Source: Flavivirga aquatica
GTDB taxonomy: Bacteria > Bacteroidota > Bacteroidia > Flavobacteriales > Flavobacteriaceae
Reading direction: 5' to 3'
Assembly: GCF_001747085.1 (NCBI RefSeq)
Contig: NZ_MDJD01000034.1
Span: 310,001 to 374,000 of the forward strand
DNA: 64,000 nt
Under the pieces are notes generated by a model that was not told the origin of the DNA, searched no databases, and saw only the letters and a program-made list of their open reading frames with translations. Shown piece after piece: positions 46,008-57,162 of the stretch; position 1 is the first letter of the stretch; every line of letters begins with the position of its first letter. The translations under genes and the position numbers were made by a program.

Positions 46008-46295
46008 ATTCTGGGAAAAAAGCTTTATGACCAAGAGTTTAAAAAAACTATTGTCGACTTATTAGAATCAGGAAAAACACCTAAAGAACTATTGACTGAA
46101 TATGGAGTTAGTTTAGCTTCAATAAATAGATGGAGAAACGAATTTAGTAGCACTACAAATAATCGCGAAGATTTATCTGTATTAGAAACTGAAAAGCAAA
46201 AAGTTAAAGCTTTAGAAAAAGAGTTGAAAGAAATGAAGTTAGAACGTGATATATTAAAAAAGGCGGTAAGCATCTTTTCCAAGAGCGACAGGTAA
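46008..46295 (+). CDS. IS3-family transposase OrfA (helix-turn-helix subunit)
   Basis: About 95 residues: GKKLYDQEFKKTIVDLLESGKTPKELLTEYGVSLASINRWR is the IS3 OrfA helix-turn-helix, followed by a Leu-zipper-like segment LETEKQKVKALEKELKEMKLERDILKKA. The open frame begins at 46002, after a stop, and contains no ATG before 46200, so the start must be a rare codon (ATT 46008, CTG 46011) or the start codon was lost. OrfA binds the terminal repeats and also forms the N-terminal half of the OrfAB transposase by frameshifting. Confidence 0.75.
   Translation: MLGKKLYDQEFKKTIVDLLESGKTPKELLTEYGVSLASINRWRNEFSSTTNNREDLSVLETEKQKVKALEKELKEMKLERDILKKAVSIFSKSDR
46256..46262 (+). promoter_or_regulatory. Programmed -1 frameshift site A AAA AAG
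   Basis: In the OrfA frame the codons are TTA AAA AAG, giving the classic slippery heptamer. A -1 slip leads into KKGGKHLFQERQVRYSFIKTHTG, an open frame joined to OrfB, so an OrfAB fusion transposase can be made. Confidence 0.75.
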
Positions 46296-46342
46296 GGTAT
46301 AGTTTTATAAAAACTCATACAGGAGTATTTCCAGTTGAAAAG

Positions 46343-47176
46343 ATGTGTAGTATTATGAATGTTAGTAAAAACTCTTATTATACATGGGTTAGGACTGATA
46401 ACAAACAAAAAGACTCTTTAATTTATTTAAAGCAAAGAATAACAGGTATTTATAATGATAGCAATCAAGTATATGGAAGCTTACGTGTTCAAAAAATGTT
46501 AGAAAGAGAGAATTTGTTTTATAGTAGATCCTATATAGCCTTTTTAATGAAAGAATTAGGTTTAAAAAGTGTGTTAAGTAAAAAGTATAAAGTAATGACT
46601 ACTAATTCTAATCACGATTTTCCAATAGCGGAAAATATATTAAATAGGGGTTTTACTAGTAGTCAATTAGGCGAAAAATGGGTCTCAGATATTACTTATA
46701 TTAAAGTAGGAAGCGGGTGGAATTACCTAACAACTATTTTAGATTTAGCGGATAGAAAAATAGTAGCTTGGACTTTAAGTGCAGACATGACTACGAAAAA
46801 CATGGTTTATAAAGCTTGGGTATTAGCTAGAGAAAAAAGAAAAATAACTAATAACCATATTTTTCATTCAGATAGAGGTGTGCAATATGCATCTAATAAG
46901 ATGGTTAGTTTATTAAACCTAAGCTCTAAAATAACACAGAGTATGAGTAGGAAAGGAAATTGTTGGGATAATGCTGTATCTGAGTCCTTTTTTAAAACTA
47001 TAAAATATGAATGTACTAATAGATATAATTTTAAGTCCTATTTACATACTTATCACATTATTAATCAATATATAAACTGGTATAACAATAGCAGAATACA
47101 TTCTGCCTTAGATTATAAAACTCCAGCAGAAAAAGAACTAGAATTAAGAATTATAAACAATAAAAAAGTAGCATAA
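46343..47176 (+). CDS. IS3-family transposase OrfB (DDE integrase domain)
   Basis: 277 residues with the rve/DDE catalytic core: first Asp in WVSDITYIKVG, second in FHSDRGVQYAS, and Glu in SESFFKTIKYE, in the IS3 DD(35)E spacing, plus the HTH-like start (YGSLRVQKMLERENLFYSRSYIAFLMKELG). The frame is open upstream of the ATG at 46343 to the frameshift site, so the main product is probably OrfAB. The intact catalytic triad and full length suggest the element could still move if OrfA is translated. It lies inside the decayed TnpA gene. Confidence 0.9.
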   Translation: MCSIMNVSKNSYYTWVRTDNKQKDSLIYLKQRITGIYNDSNQVYGSLRVQKMLERENLFYSRSYIAFLMKELGLKSVLSKKYKVMTTNSNHDFPIAENILNRGFTSSQLGEKWVSDITYIKVGSGWNYLTTILDLADRKIVAWTLSADMTTKNMVYKAWVLAREKRKITNNHIFHSDRGVQYASNKMVSLLNLSSKITQSMSRKGNCWDNAVSESFFKTIKYECTNRYNFKSYLHTYHIINQYINWYNNSRIHSALDYKTPAEKELELRIINNKKVA

Positions 47177-47283
47177 AAAATAGTACCAAATTTATTGGGT
47201 AGTCCAATAACGGATGAAATGATAATTGAGTATATAGAAAACAAGATGTAGAGGATAAGGATTTTAAAATATCGAGAGAGTAA

Positions 47284-47583
47284 CTTTAACCGCCTTAAGG
47301 CGGAATCAAATCTACCGGCTTAAAGACGGTAGTAGTTTAATAAAGATGGTTAAAAAGTGGGTTAGCACTGTAGATTATAAGAAAAAATTAAATACTTAAT
47401 TTATTAATCGAGGCGAAGTACAATTGTTTTCGAAAAAAAATAAAAAGTCTTTTTTGAGAGTTGTTTGAAATGGATACGGGTGTGCTTTTTTTTAGGTTAA
47501 CCAATACTCTTTTTTGATGCTAATCCTTTTTCATCTAATCAGAAAGGCGCTAAAGCTGTATTTCTAATATTTGAAATAGAAAC
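47284..47583. other. Relic flank without a gene
   Basis: It contains the right-end hairpins of the IS200/IS605 relic (to about 47336) and then AT-rich sequence. A short open stretch (KKWVSTVDYKKKLNT, about 47350-47400) may be a remnant, but nothing can be assigned. Confidence 0.4.
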
Positions 47584-49005
47584 TTATTTATTTATTACCC
47601 CAAGAAGTTGATTTTCAAAATGAACTGAAAAAATATTTGCATTACTATTCATTATCTTTTTGTTACCATCAATAATAATAGCTTTAGTTATAGGGTGAAT
47701 AGCAAAAACAGCGATACCTTTTTCTGATGATTTAAATTGATATTCATTAGTAATATCAAATCGATGGCTGTTCATCATCTTTTTTGATTTATCTAAGCCA
47801 CAACCATCTGTATTTATTATTATAAATTCAATTTCAGGGTACTTTTCCTTTAATTCATTTATTTTATTGTGACTATCTTTAAAATGATCATAATAGTCAT
47901 GAGACCAAAAACTAACAACTGTAGGTTTATTTATTAGTGAATTAATAGCGAATTCTGTATCGTTATAATTGACAAGTTTAACATTAGGTAACTTTAGACC
48001 TTTTCTTAAATTATTTAATGATTTTGTATAGCTAGTCACCTGTTTTTTATCATCTTCATCATTACTTTTATTTAAAAAAGATTTTAAAATAGCATTGTTC
48101 TTTTTTTGACTCTTACCATTAGAAAGGTAATTAATAGTGAAGTGATAAAGTAAATGATTTTTAATAGTAACATTTGTTACTAAACTATCTATTAATTTAA
48201 GTCTATCTAAATTATAACATAAAGAGTTTCTATTAAAAGCTTCTTGATTAGAATGTACATTATGCCTTTTAAGAGATAAATTACTAAAATTATGTCTTAA
48301 AAATGTATTATAATTATAATAGTTGCTTAAAAAAGCATCGTTATAATTGATGTCTTTTCTATAATCATAAAAATCATCTGGTAACGACTTTAAAATATCC
48401 GCTTTATTTTTATCATAACGAAAGAATGGATAGACTTCTTTATTTGAGTAGTAACTATAATCTATATTTAGTTGAGCAATTTTTTTAAATAGAGTTGAAG
48501 TTTCATATTTTTCTTTAAAAGTTTCAAATATTTTTGTTTTAACATTTTTTAAAGAATCAATATGCTTTTGATATTCAATAGGGTTTAATTGACAAAGTTT
48601 TACAATGTATTTTTCTTCCTTTTCATTTGCCAAAAAATCATTAATTAAATAGTTGTTCTTTTTATCACCTTGACCAGTAAATACTAATGAACCATCAAAG
48701 TCTAAAGTATTTAATCTGAAAAGAATACTATCTTTTTGTTCAAGTAAAATCATTTGATATTCGCCAGCATGTCTAAATTTATAAATACCCTCTTGCAAAT
48801 TATCTATTTTATAAAGAAACCTATTTCTTCCATCTAGTTTTATTGTATCAAGAATTGTTTCACCCTTGGATAGTACAACAAAGTTTGTTCCAGGATTAAT
48901 TATTTCACCTCCTATGTATGCATAATTGATAGCGTTTTTGCTACTATCCTTTTTACAACTAAAAAATGATATAAGAATTAATATAAATGAAAAACAATAC
49001 TTCAT
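47584..49005 (-). CDS. Thioredoxin-fold lipoprotein lacking the CxxC motif
   Basis: A 473-residue lipoprotein: lipobox SFFSCKKD near residue 17, an N-terminal beta domain of the DUF4369 kind (YIGGEIINPGTNFVVLSKGE), a long Tyr/Asn/Lys-rich helical middle (about 120-320) and a C-terminal thioredoxin-like domain. Where TlpA proteins have WCxxC, this one reads SFWSHDYYDHF, so neither catalytic Cys is present. The fold elements (KLPNVKLVNYND, PTVVSFWS, IEFIIINTDG) remain. It is therefore not a disulfide reductase and may bind a ligand or serve as a scaffold. The frame is intact, so it is probably under selection. It is transcribed alone, divergent from the ABC-F gene. Confidence 0.75.
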   Translation of the reverse strand: MKYCFSFILILISFFSCKKDSSKNAINYAYIGGEIINPGTNFVVLSKGETILDTIKLDGRNRFLYKIDNLQEGIYKFRHAGEYQMILLEQKDSILFRLNTLDFDGSLVFTGQGDKKNNYLINDFLANEKEEKYIVKLCQLNPIEYQKHIDSLKNVKTKIFETFKEKYETSTLFKKIAQLNIDYSYYSNKEVYPFFRYDKNKADILKSLPDDFYDYRKDINYNDAFLSNYYNYNTFLRHNFSNLSLKRHNVHSNQEAFNRNSLCYNLDRLKLIDSLVTNVTIKNHLLYHFTINYLSNGKSQKKNNAILKSFLNKSNDEDDKKQVTSYTKSLNNLRKGLKLPNVKLVNYNDTEFAINSLINKPTVVSFWSHDYYDHFKDSHNKINELKEKYPEIEFIIINTDGCGLDKSKKMMNSHRFDITNEYQFKSSEKGIAVFAIHPITKAIIIDGNKKIMNSNANIFSVHFENQLLGVINK

Positions 49006-49149
49006 AAATCTCTAAATGTATATTATACAAAAATATATGTTGTATTTATAAAGTGCTGTTAATGCGTTGTTAAATATTATAATTTACTAAGAATGATATA
49101 TAATGTACTGTTTTGGAGTTATTAAAATGCTTAAAAATAGGTAAACTAA

Positions 49150-50829
<1,680 letters not shown>

Positions 50830-50861
50830 ATTATTATTATATTACATATTATATAAAATTT

Positions 50862-50888
50862 AAAAGCCCTGTGATTGACAGGGCTTTT
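50862..50888. terminator. Bidirectional Rho-independent terminator
   Basis: A perfect 11-base stem (AAAAGCCCTGT / ACAGGGCTTTT) with loop GATTG, T-runs on both strands. It lies between the converging ABC-F and GH16 genes and can serve both. Confidence 0.92.
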
Positions 50889-50914
50889 TGATTATGAGAG
50901 GATGTAATTAATAT

Positions 50915-52324
50915 TTACAAGGATATTTTTTTAGTTATTCCTGAAACTTCATTTGATATTTTAACTATATATATGCCTTTAGGTAAACTACTAATGTTTA
51001 AGTTAGTTCTATCTTGAAATTCTTGATCAAGTACTTTTGCTCCTAGTAAGTTATACATAGATATTTTAGTTATTCCATCTGACTCAATGTTTAAAATATT
51101 TTTAGTTGAATTATGGCTCATTTCTATATTAGCTGAAGGTCCCCAACCAATAATATTGTTAACTTCGTCTCCAATAGGGCCGTTTCCAATAAAATCTGAA
51201 CTGTTATTGTTTTCAGCGCCATTATTTTTAGTTTGGTCGTTTTTAGATGTAGATCTATTACTAGTACAGTTTCCTAAATCTTTCCATCTACCACAAGCTC
51301 CAGGTGTACAGTTGCCTCTTTTCTTAGCTTTCCATCTCCATTTTTTTCCATTATGAGATACTATTGCTTTTAGAGCATATTTAGCGTTAGGGTTCCAAGT
51401 AGCACCACAGTTAGTACCACCGCTATTATTTCCACCATTGTTATTTCCGCCGCCGCCGCCAGCTCTTTTCCATGTTCTAACATATTGTACTTCCATAGTA
51501 GAAGGAAAACCAGATGGACGTGCGTTTGTTTCTGTAGCTATTCTACCTCCGTTAACATATTCATAGTAAGGCTCACGTAGCCCTAATGAAATAACTAAAC
51601 GTTGCTTATGTTTTTGAAATCTAGATTCAGAAGCATCTGCAGTTCCTACTAAGTTTCCATCAATATAGAATTTAATGCTGTTTTCTTCCCATAAACATCC
51701 ATATACATGGAACGCGTTTCTTGGGTCAAAATTAGGTGCTCCATTTGGACCTCCAGTACTTACTCTTCTAGTTGTTCTTTTTTGAGGTCTAGCATCATCT
51801 GCTCTAATAATGTTCCAATCTATTATGTTTACGTTTCTTCGACGTTGTTGTATTTCTGGAAAATCTATTTCGTTATACTTTACACGCTGTCCGTTAATAA
51901 CCATAGTAGATTGCCCTATGCTATAAGTCCAGAAAGCAGGACAAGCACCAGGATGTCTAGGGTTACCTTTCATTTTTATTTCAAAATATCCATACTTAAT
52001 ATCTTTTCTACTACGTATAATACCGGAAGTAAAATAAAGTTGTTTACCAGCTCTTGTGTGTTTATCCCAGTCTATGGTTAAATTTAGGTTTCCACCTCTA
52101 ACTTTAGTATGTCTAGGTTCCCATGACCAAGGTCCCCAATCGTTTGGATTATGATCCCATTTAGCGGTATCGAGTCCTCCGCTAAATTCATCAGAAAAAT
52201 CAGGTTGTAATGTCCAGTTTCCAGATATTCCTACAGGATTTTGAGCATAAATTTGAAGTGACAATCCAATAATTAAGAGTATTAAAAATTGAACCTTGTT
52301 AATGCCTTGTTTGTTTTTTTTCAT
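50915..52324 (-). CDS. Secreted glycoside hydrolase family 16 enzyme with CBM5/12-like module and T9SS sorting domain
   Basis: About 469 residues from ATG 52324 (MKKNKQ); a longer frame begins at 52387 but the signal peptide (ending IYA/QNPVG) fits the later start. Residues about 35-290 are a GH16 beta-jelly-roll with the catalytic motif NEIDFPEIQ (ExDxxE) near residue 153. A Gly/Asn-rich linker follows, then a module ([33 protein letters not shown]) resembling CBM5/12. The last about 75 residues form a T9SS type A signal ([29 protein letters not shown]). GH16 enzymes cleave beta-1,3/1,4-glucans or galactans such as laminarin, agar or carrageenan; which one is not decidable here. A hybrid regulator lies divergently upstream. 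Confidence 0.88.
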   Translation of the reverse strand: MKKNKQGINKVQFLILLIIGLSLQIYAQNPVGISGNWTLQPDFSDEFSGGLDTAKWDHNPNDWGPWSWEPRHTKVRGGNLNLTIDWDKHTRAGKQLYFTSGIIRSRKDIKYGYFEIKMKGNPRHPGACPAFWTYSIGQSTMVINGQRVKYNEIDFPEIQQRRRNVNIIDWNIIRADDARPQKRTTRRVSTGGPNGAPNFDPRNAFHVYGCLWEENSIKFYIDGNLVGTADASESRFQKHKQRLVISLGLREPYYEYVNGGRIATETNARPSGFPSTMEVQYVRTWKRAGGGGGNNNGGNNSGGTNCGATWNPNAKYALKAIVSHNGKKWRWKAKKRGNCTPGACGRWKDLGNCTSNRSTSKNDQTKNNGAENNNSSDFIGNGPIGDEVNNIIGWGPSANIEMSHNSTKNILNIESDGITKISMYNLLGAKVLDQEFQDRTNLNISSLPKGIYIVKISNEVSGITKKISL

Positions 52325-52763
52325 TTTTAGTGATTTAGTTGTTAATAAATAAAAGTCCCTCAACTTTATTTTATTTAAGTCTAGCAATAGATTGTTTAGT
52401 TAGTTCCAAAAGTAAATGGATCGACTAAAATCAGTTTGTCTTATAGTCTGAAAATAATATCTCTAAGTCTGGTTGGCTGTATAGCAAGGGTTTTGAAGGT
52501 TTTTTTTGTCGAAAACACTAAAAAAATCTTTCTTAACAATGTGATTTAATTAAAAAAAAGGGTTTATTTTTGATAATATTGTAGTTTTATCATGAAAAAA
52601 TAATAGTTTTTTTATGGGAAAACCATATTTGTAAAGTTTATTCGTAATGAAAAATTTGACCTTGTTTTAGTTCGAAAAATTTAAGTATAAGGGTAATTTT
52701 CTCATGCGTTTAGTTTTTTAATGCCTATATAAAACCAAATTTTTTCAAATATGTATATTAAAA
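52325..52763. promoter_or_regulatory. Divergent promoter region between the GH16 gene and the hybrid regulator
   Basis: No gene in 439 bases. On the minus strand a perfect TAnnTTTG box (TACTTTTG) lies at 52414-52407, giving a GH16 leader of about 78 bases; no good upstream box matches it. No clear box is seen for the regulator. This region is where an operator for the regulator would be expected, but I see no convincing direct repeat. Confidence 0.35.
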
Positions 52764-55700
52764 ATGTTTTACATGACTAAAATTAAATACCTCTTTATAT
52801 TATTATTTACAATTAATTCATTTCAATCTATAAGCCAAGAATGTTTTTTTAAACCTATTAAACAATTTTCTACTATAGATAATTTATCTCATAATGGAGT
52901 AACAACAGTTTTTGAAGATAGCTATGGTTTTGTTTGGGTAGGTACTTATGATGGTTTAAATAAATATGATGGGTATTCTTTTAAAAAGTATAGAAATACA
53001 TTAAAAAATAGTTTATTATTAAGTAACCGTATTTTATCCTTAAATGAAGATACCAATAAAAAATTGTGGATTGGTACCGAAAATGGTGTAAACATATTGG
53101 ATTTAACTACAGAGAAAATTTCTACTATTTATACTAATAAAGATAGTAGCGAAAAAGTACCTATGGTAAAAAAAATAATACTTGGTTCCAATAGTACTGT
53201 CCTTTGTATGTTAGAAAATCACACTTTATTACATTTTAACAATAATTATAAATTAATAGGGACTTATCAACCTAATGAAGTATTATTAGATCAAATGCTC
53301 TTTAGAGATATTATAAAACTATCTGCTACAAAATACGCTATAACAACATCTAGAGGCCTTTTAATATTTGATTTTGTATCTAAAATGTTTAAATTAACAT
53401 TAGCTAATGATATAGAATCATGTTTCAATTTACTTAGAGTTGATAATGAAAATTTATATGTTGTAAAATCACATGGTATAGCACATTTACATTTTGACGA
53501 AGAGATTGAATATGTATCTACTTTATTTAAAGATAAAAGATTTAAGTACATGTCATTAGATGATAATAATACATTATGGTTAGGTGCTGTATCTGGCGTG
53601 AGTAAAATATTTAATTTTACACCTAATACTCCTGAGGGAAATATAGAATTATGTCATCTTAAGACATTTTCTAACGAAATTTATGTTAGTTCTATAGTCA
53701 GTAATATTAAGAATAGGTGCTGGGTTACTACATATAACAAAGGAATTTTTCAATTTGATATATTAAATAACCCTTTTCATAGTTATAATAAAAATTATGG
53801 AAAGCCCTATGGTATAGAAACTAATACAGTAGTTAGTTTAGCTCCTTATAAAGAAAATCAAATATTTGTGTCTACTTATTTTGGTAAAATCTCATTGTTT
53901 GATGTTGCTAAGAAGAAATTTTTACCACTCCCTTTTAATAAGCCACCAACTAACATAGAGTACAAAGGAATTATTTTTACAGATTCAAAAAATAATATAT
54001 GGTTTTCTCCTAGAGGAATACAAATGGGGTTGTACCTTAAAAAAGCGCATGAAAAAGATTTTAAAAAAATTAATGCAGAGAAAATTAATTCTTTTAATAA
54101 TGCTGAAATTAAATTAATAACAGAAGACAAATATGGAGCCATATGGGCAGCAGATCGTGAAGATGTGTACCGTATAGAATTAAAAGAAAATGATGAAGAA
54201 TATATTATAGAAAGTTTGAATGAGAAGACCTTATTTACTCCTAAATTTTCTTTTATTAGATATATATATTGCGATCCATTACATGATTTTATTTGGTTAG
54301 GTTCTGGCACCAATGGCTTATATCGAATTAATATTGAATGTAATACTGAATTAGACAAAGCAGATATCCAAAATTATCAGTATACAAAAAAAGATTATGC
54401 TATTTCTAGTAATTATATATCACATATTATTAGAGATGCAGAAAATAGTTTATGGATAGCTACAGATCAAGGAGGAATATGTAATGTAGTTAATGAGACT
54501 AGTATATCACCTAAATTTATAACATATTCAGAAAAAGATGGTTTAATAAATAATGGAGTAAAACGTATTGAGTATGATGGAGATAATAATTTATGGCTTT
54601 CAACTAATGCTGGGATAAATAAATTCATTACAAAAACTAAAGAATTTAGAAAATATCAAAAAGATGACGGATTACCTTTTCTTCAATTTGAATTTTCATC
54701 AACAAAACTTTCAGACGGAACTATGGTTTTTGGCGGAAGAGAGGGCTTTATTTATTTTGATCCAAAGGATATAAAGAAAACTAATGAGGTTCCTAATATA
54801 GTGTTTGGAGAATTTAAACTTTTCAATAAAACAATTGCTCCAGGAGATACTACACAAGGTAAAATTATTTTAAATAAAAATATTTCACTTTTAGATGATA
54901 TTGAATTAGAATACGATCAAAATGTATTTTCAATTGAGGTTATTTCGTTACATTTTAAAAGTCCTAAAAATCATTTTATTAAGCATAAATTATTTCCTAT
55001 TGATAAAGATTGGGTTGTTAATCCTTCCTCAAATAAAACCATTCACTATAGTGGACTACCAGCAGGAGATTATATGTTTGAAGTTATGTCATCTAACAGT
55101 GATAATATGTGGAGTCAACATAAAAAAATTAAAATACACATCTCTCCTCATTTTCTAAAAACTAATCTAGCGTATATTATATATACTATATTAATAATAG
55201 CCATAATAACATTAATTATAGTTACAGCATTACGATTTTATAAATTAGAATATGATTTAGAAATTGAACAGTTAGAAAAAAAACAAGAAAATAAAATAAG
55301 TGATGCTAAATTGCAGTTTTTTACTAATATTTCTCACGAATTTAGAACGCCATTAACTTTGATTAATGGTCCATTAGAATTGTTTCTTGAAAAGTTTAAA
55401 AAAGAAAAATTTATTGTAGACTATTTAAAGCTAGTCAAACGTCAATCGAAAAAAATATTACAATTAGTAGAGCAAGCTCATGATTTTAGAAAAGCAGAAA
55501 AAGATTTATTAAAATTAAATAGTACAAAATTTAATTTTTCAAGGTTTATTAAAGAGCTCACTATAGATTTTGAATATTTAGCTTCAAAAAGTGATAAGAA
55601 ATTGTTTTTAAAAGCTTTTAGTGACGAGGTATATATAGTTGCAGATAAAGGTAAAGTCGAGAAAGTACTAAATAACTTAATAAACAATGCTTTCAAATTT

Positions 55701-56864
55701 ACAGATAAAGGAGATCATATTACCTTGTCTTATAAAGTTGAGGATTCAAAATTGATTTGTAGTGTAATAGATACAGGTAGAGGTATAAACAAAGAAGATT
55801 TACCTCATGTTTTTCAGCGTTTTTATCAATCAAAAAATGATTATTTAGAGCATTCTGGAGGTTCAGGAATAGGACTGGCTTTTTCTAAAAAATTAGTAAC
55901 ATTACATGAAGGACAAATATATGTACAGAGTGAAAAGGGAGTAGGAGCATCTTTTACATTTGAAATACCAATAGGTAATTTAAAGAATGCTGAATTTAAA
56001 GATGAAAAAATAGAAGAGATAATTGCCGAAGAATTAGCTAATGATAGTTCGCTATCATTAGTTAATGAAGAGTTCAATACAAAAGAATTTGAAATTGAGG
56101 AATCATTAAAGAAATCAAATGTTTTTATTGTTGAAGATAATGATGAAATGCGATTATTTTTAGAAGATATTTTTGCTAAATATTTTAAAGTAACTTCTTT
56201 TTCAAATGGTAAAGAATGTTCTAGTGTTTTAGAAAGGGAATGGCCAGATTTAATAATTAGTGATGTTATGATGCCAGTAATGAATGGTATTGAACTATGC
56301 GAGTATGTCAAGTCCGATATGAAAACTAGCCATATACCAATGATTTTGTTAACAGCAGTCTCTACTATGGAAAATAAATTACAAGGACTTGGTGTGGGGG
56401 CAGATGCCTATATAAATAAACCATTTCAAGTTAAACATTTGGTATTACAATCTATAATGCTATTAAAAAACAGAAAAAGGCTTAGAGAGCGTTTTCAAAT
56501 TGATTTTCCTTATGGTATCGAAAAACACTATGAAAACGAAAACGATACTGCATTTATAGAGAGAATGTTTGATATAGTAGATAAAAACCTACATGACTCT
56601 GAACTTGATATTGATTATCTATCTAAAGAAATGTGCATAAGTAGATCACATTTTTTTCAAAAAGTAAAGGCTCTAACAAATCAGACACCATATGAGTTAT
56701 TAAAAACATATAGGCTTAAAAAAGCAGCAGAAATGTTAGTTCAAAATAATATACAAGTGTCAGATGTTTTTTCTAACGTAGGTTTTAAAAATATCTCTCA
56801 TTTTAGTAGAGTATTTAAGAAAAAGTATGGCGTATCTCCAGGGAAATATAAAAAAAAAGGATAA
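52764..56864 (+). CDS. Hybrid two-component system sensor/regulator (HTCS) of polysaccharide use
   Basis: A 1366-residue one-protein phosphorelay. Order: signal peptide (ending SIS/QECF), a periplasmic sensor of two seven-bladed reg_prop propellers (about 25-690, with repeats such as GFVWVGTYDGLNKYDGYSF and NLWLSTNAGINKF), a Y_Y_Y domain (about 700-790), one transmembrane segment (about 800-822), a histidine kinase with H-box FTNISHEFRTPL near 862, N-box NNLINNAFKFTDKGD, DTGRGI and GSGIGLAFSKK, then a receiver domain (VFIVEDNDEMR, DLIISDVMMPVMNG) and a C-terminal AraC HTH (about 1260-1366). HTCS proteins bind oligosaccharides in the periplasm and activate polysaccharide genes; GH16 and PL14-like genes flank this one. 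Confidence 0.95.
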   Translation: MFYMTKIKYLFILLFTINSFQSISQECFFKPIKQFSTIDNLSHNGVTTVFEDSYGFVWVGTYDGLNKYDGYSFKKYRNTLKNSLLLSNRILSLNEDTNKKLWIGTENGVNILDLTTEKISTIYTNKDSSEKVPMVKKIILGSNSTVLCMLENHTLLHFNNNYKLIGTYQPNEVLLDQMLFRDIIKLSATKYAITTSRGLLIFDFVSKMFKLTLANDIESCFNLLRVDNENLYVVKSHGIAHLHFDEEIEYVSTLFKDKRFKYMSLDDNNTLWLGAVSGVSKIFNFTPNTPEGNIELCHLKTFSNEIYVSSIVSNIKNRCWVTTYNKGIFQFDILNNPFHSYNKNYGKPYGIETNTVVSLAPYKENQIFVSTYFGKISLFDVAKKKFLPLPFNKPPTNIEYKGIIFTDSKNNIWFSPRGIQMGLYLKKAHEKDFKKINAEKINSFNNAEIKLITEDKYGAIWAADREDVYRIELKENDEEYIIESLNEKTLFTPKFSFIRYIYCDPLHDFIWLGSGTNGLYRINIECNTELDKADIQNYQYTKKDYAISSNYISHIIRDAENSLWIATDQGGICNVVNETSISPKFITYSEKDGLINNGVKRIEYDGDNNLWLSTNAGINKFITKTKEFRKYQKDDGLPFLQFEFSSTKLSDGTMVFGGREGFIYFDPKDIKKTNEVPNIVFGEFKLFNKTIAPGDTTQGKIILNKNISLLDDIELEYDQNVFSIEVISLHFKSPKNHFIKHKLFPIDKDWVVNPSSNKTIHYSGLPAGDYMFEVMSSNSDNMWSQHKKIKIHISPHFLKTNLAYIIYTILIIAIITLIIVTALRFYKLEYDLEIEQLEKKQENKISDAKLQFFTNISHEFRTPLTLINGPLELFLEKFKKEKFIVDYLKLVKRQSKKILQLVEQAHDFRKAEKDLLKLNSTKFNFSRFIKELTIDFEYLASKSDKKLFLKAFSDEVYIVADKGKVEKVLNNLINNAFKFTDKGDHITLSYKVEDSKLICSVIDTGRGINKEDLPHVFQRFYQSKNDYLEHSGGSGIGLAFSKKLVTLHEGQIYVQSEKGVGASFTFEIPIGNLKNAEFKDEKIEEIIAEELANDSSLSLVNEEFNTKEFEIEESLKKSNVFIVEDNDEMRLFLEDIFAKYFKVTSFSNGKECSSVLEREWPDLIISDVMMPVMNGIELCEYVKSDMKTSHIPMILLTAVSTMENKLQGLGVGADAYINKPFQVKHLVLQSIMLLKNRKRLRERFQIDFPYGIEKHYENENDTAFIERMFDIVDKNLHDSELDIDYLSKEMCISRSHFFQKVKALTNQTPYELLKTYRLKKAAEMLVQNNIQVSDVFSNVGFKNISHFSRVFKKKYGVSPGKYKKKG

Positions 56865-56888
56865 TTTATAGTTTAATAAGAACTAAGG

Positions 56889-57125
56889 TTAGACTTTGAA
56901 TTCTGATATTACGTTTCCAACAGCTAAAATAGCTTCATCAAATTCATCTTTGTTAACATAAATTTCCTGTTGGCCTTGTATAGATGCACCAAAACCTGCT
57001 AATCTACCAGATTCAGATTCATCTTTTATAACAGCGCTGATATTTATATTTTTGAGAACACTTACAATACGTTGAACAGTAATAAAATTACCCGTGTATA
57101 TTTTTATATAATTTGAATGATTCAT
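56889..57125 (-). CDS. DUF2007-family small protein (putative signal-transducing)
   Basis: A 78-residue soluble protein with the DUF2007 pattern: YIKIYTGNFITVQRIVSVLKNINISAVIKDE, then a Gly-rich loop, and QEIYVNKDEFDEAILAV. Family members have a small ferredoxin-like alpha/beta fold; they are widespread in Bacteroidota and have been linked loosely to signalling or nitrogen control, without a proven role. The gene converges with the hybrid regulator (25 bases apart) and stands alone, upstream of a long hairpin. Confidence 0.85.
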   Translation of the reverse strand: MNHSNYIKIYTGNFITVQRIVSVLKNINISAVIKDESESGRLAGFGASIQGQQEIYVNKDEFDEAILAVGNVISEFKV

Positions 57126-57162
57126 AACATTATTGTTTTAATAGCTATTCTTGAATATACAA

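Larger units (their letters stand above)
45957..47206 (+). mobile_element. IS3-family insertion sequence, 1250 bases, complete
   Basis: Imperfect 24-base terminal inverted repeats (15 of 24 match) begin TGGA and end TTGGTAC; the right end closes TCCA at 47206. ATA flanks both ends as a 3-base target duplication. Removing the element and one ATA restores an open TnpA frame across the junction, which fixes the borders. It carries orfA and orfB with a -1 frameshift signal. Confidence 0.88.
45607..47283 (+). pseudogene. IS200/IS605 transposase TnpA, split by IS3
   Basis: Reads M-stop-HYRKTFHTVYDIKYHLV-stop-KTKYRKRLLTG, then LAERVRSLIREVCKANE and GHISSDHVHLF (HUH motif), a frameshift, and SVSKLMKYIKGKSSREVM to VVSSGT at 45956. 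After removal of the IS3 copy and one ATA, the frame continues TITDEMIIEYIEN, then after a one-base shift QDVEDKDFKISRE to a stop at 47283. Both early stops are TAG at positions where the family has Trp (45610-45612, 45664-45666). It is inactive for at least four reasons. Confidence 0.8.
45560..47340 (+). mobile_element. IS200/IS605-family relic interrupted by an IS3 element
   Basis: A left hairpin (CTTGCC-TTTA-GGCGAAG, about 45565-45581) precedes a broken transposase. Right-end hairpins follow it at 47290-47303 (CCGCCTTAAGGCGG, a perfect palindrome) and about 47315-47336 (CTACCG ... CGGTAG). The IS3 element at 45957-47206 splits it. Exact ends are not fixed. Confidence 0.65.

Noticed and set aside
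47290-47303. CCGCCTTAAGGCGG palindrome as a regulator binding site.
   Set aside because: It lies at the right end of an IS200/IS605 relic next to a second hairpin, where such elements carry structural hairpins.
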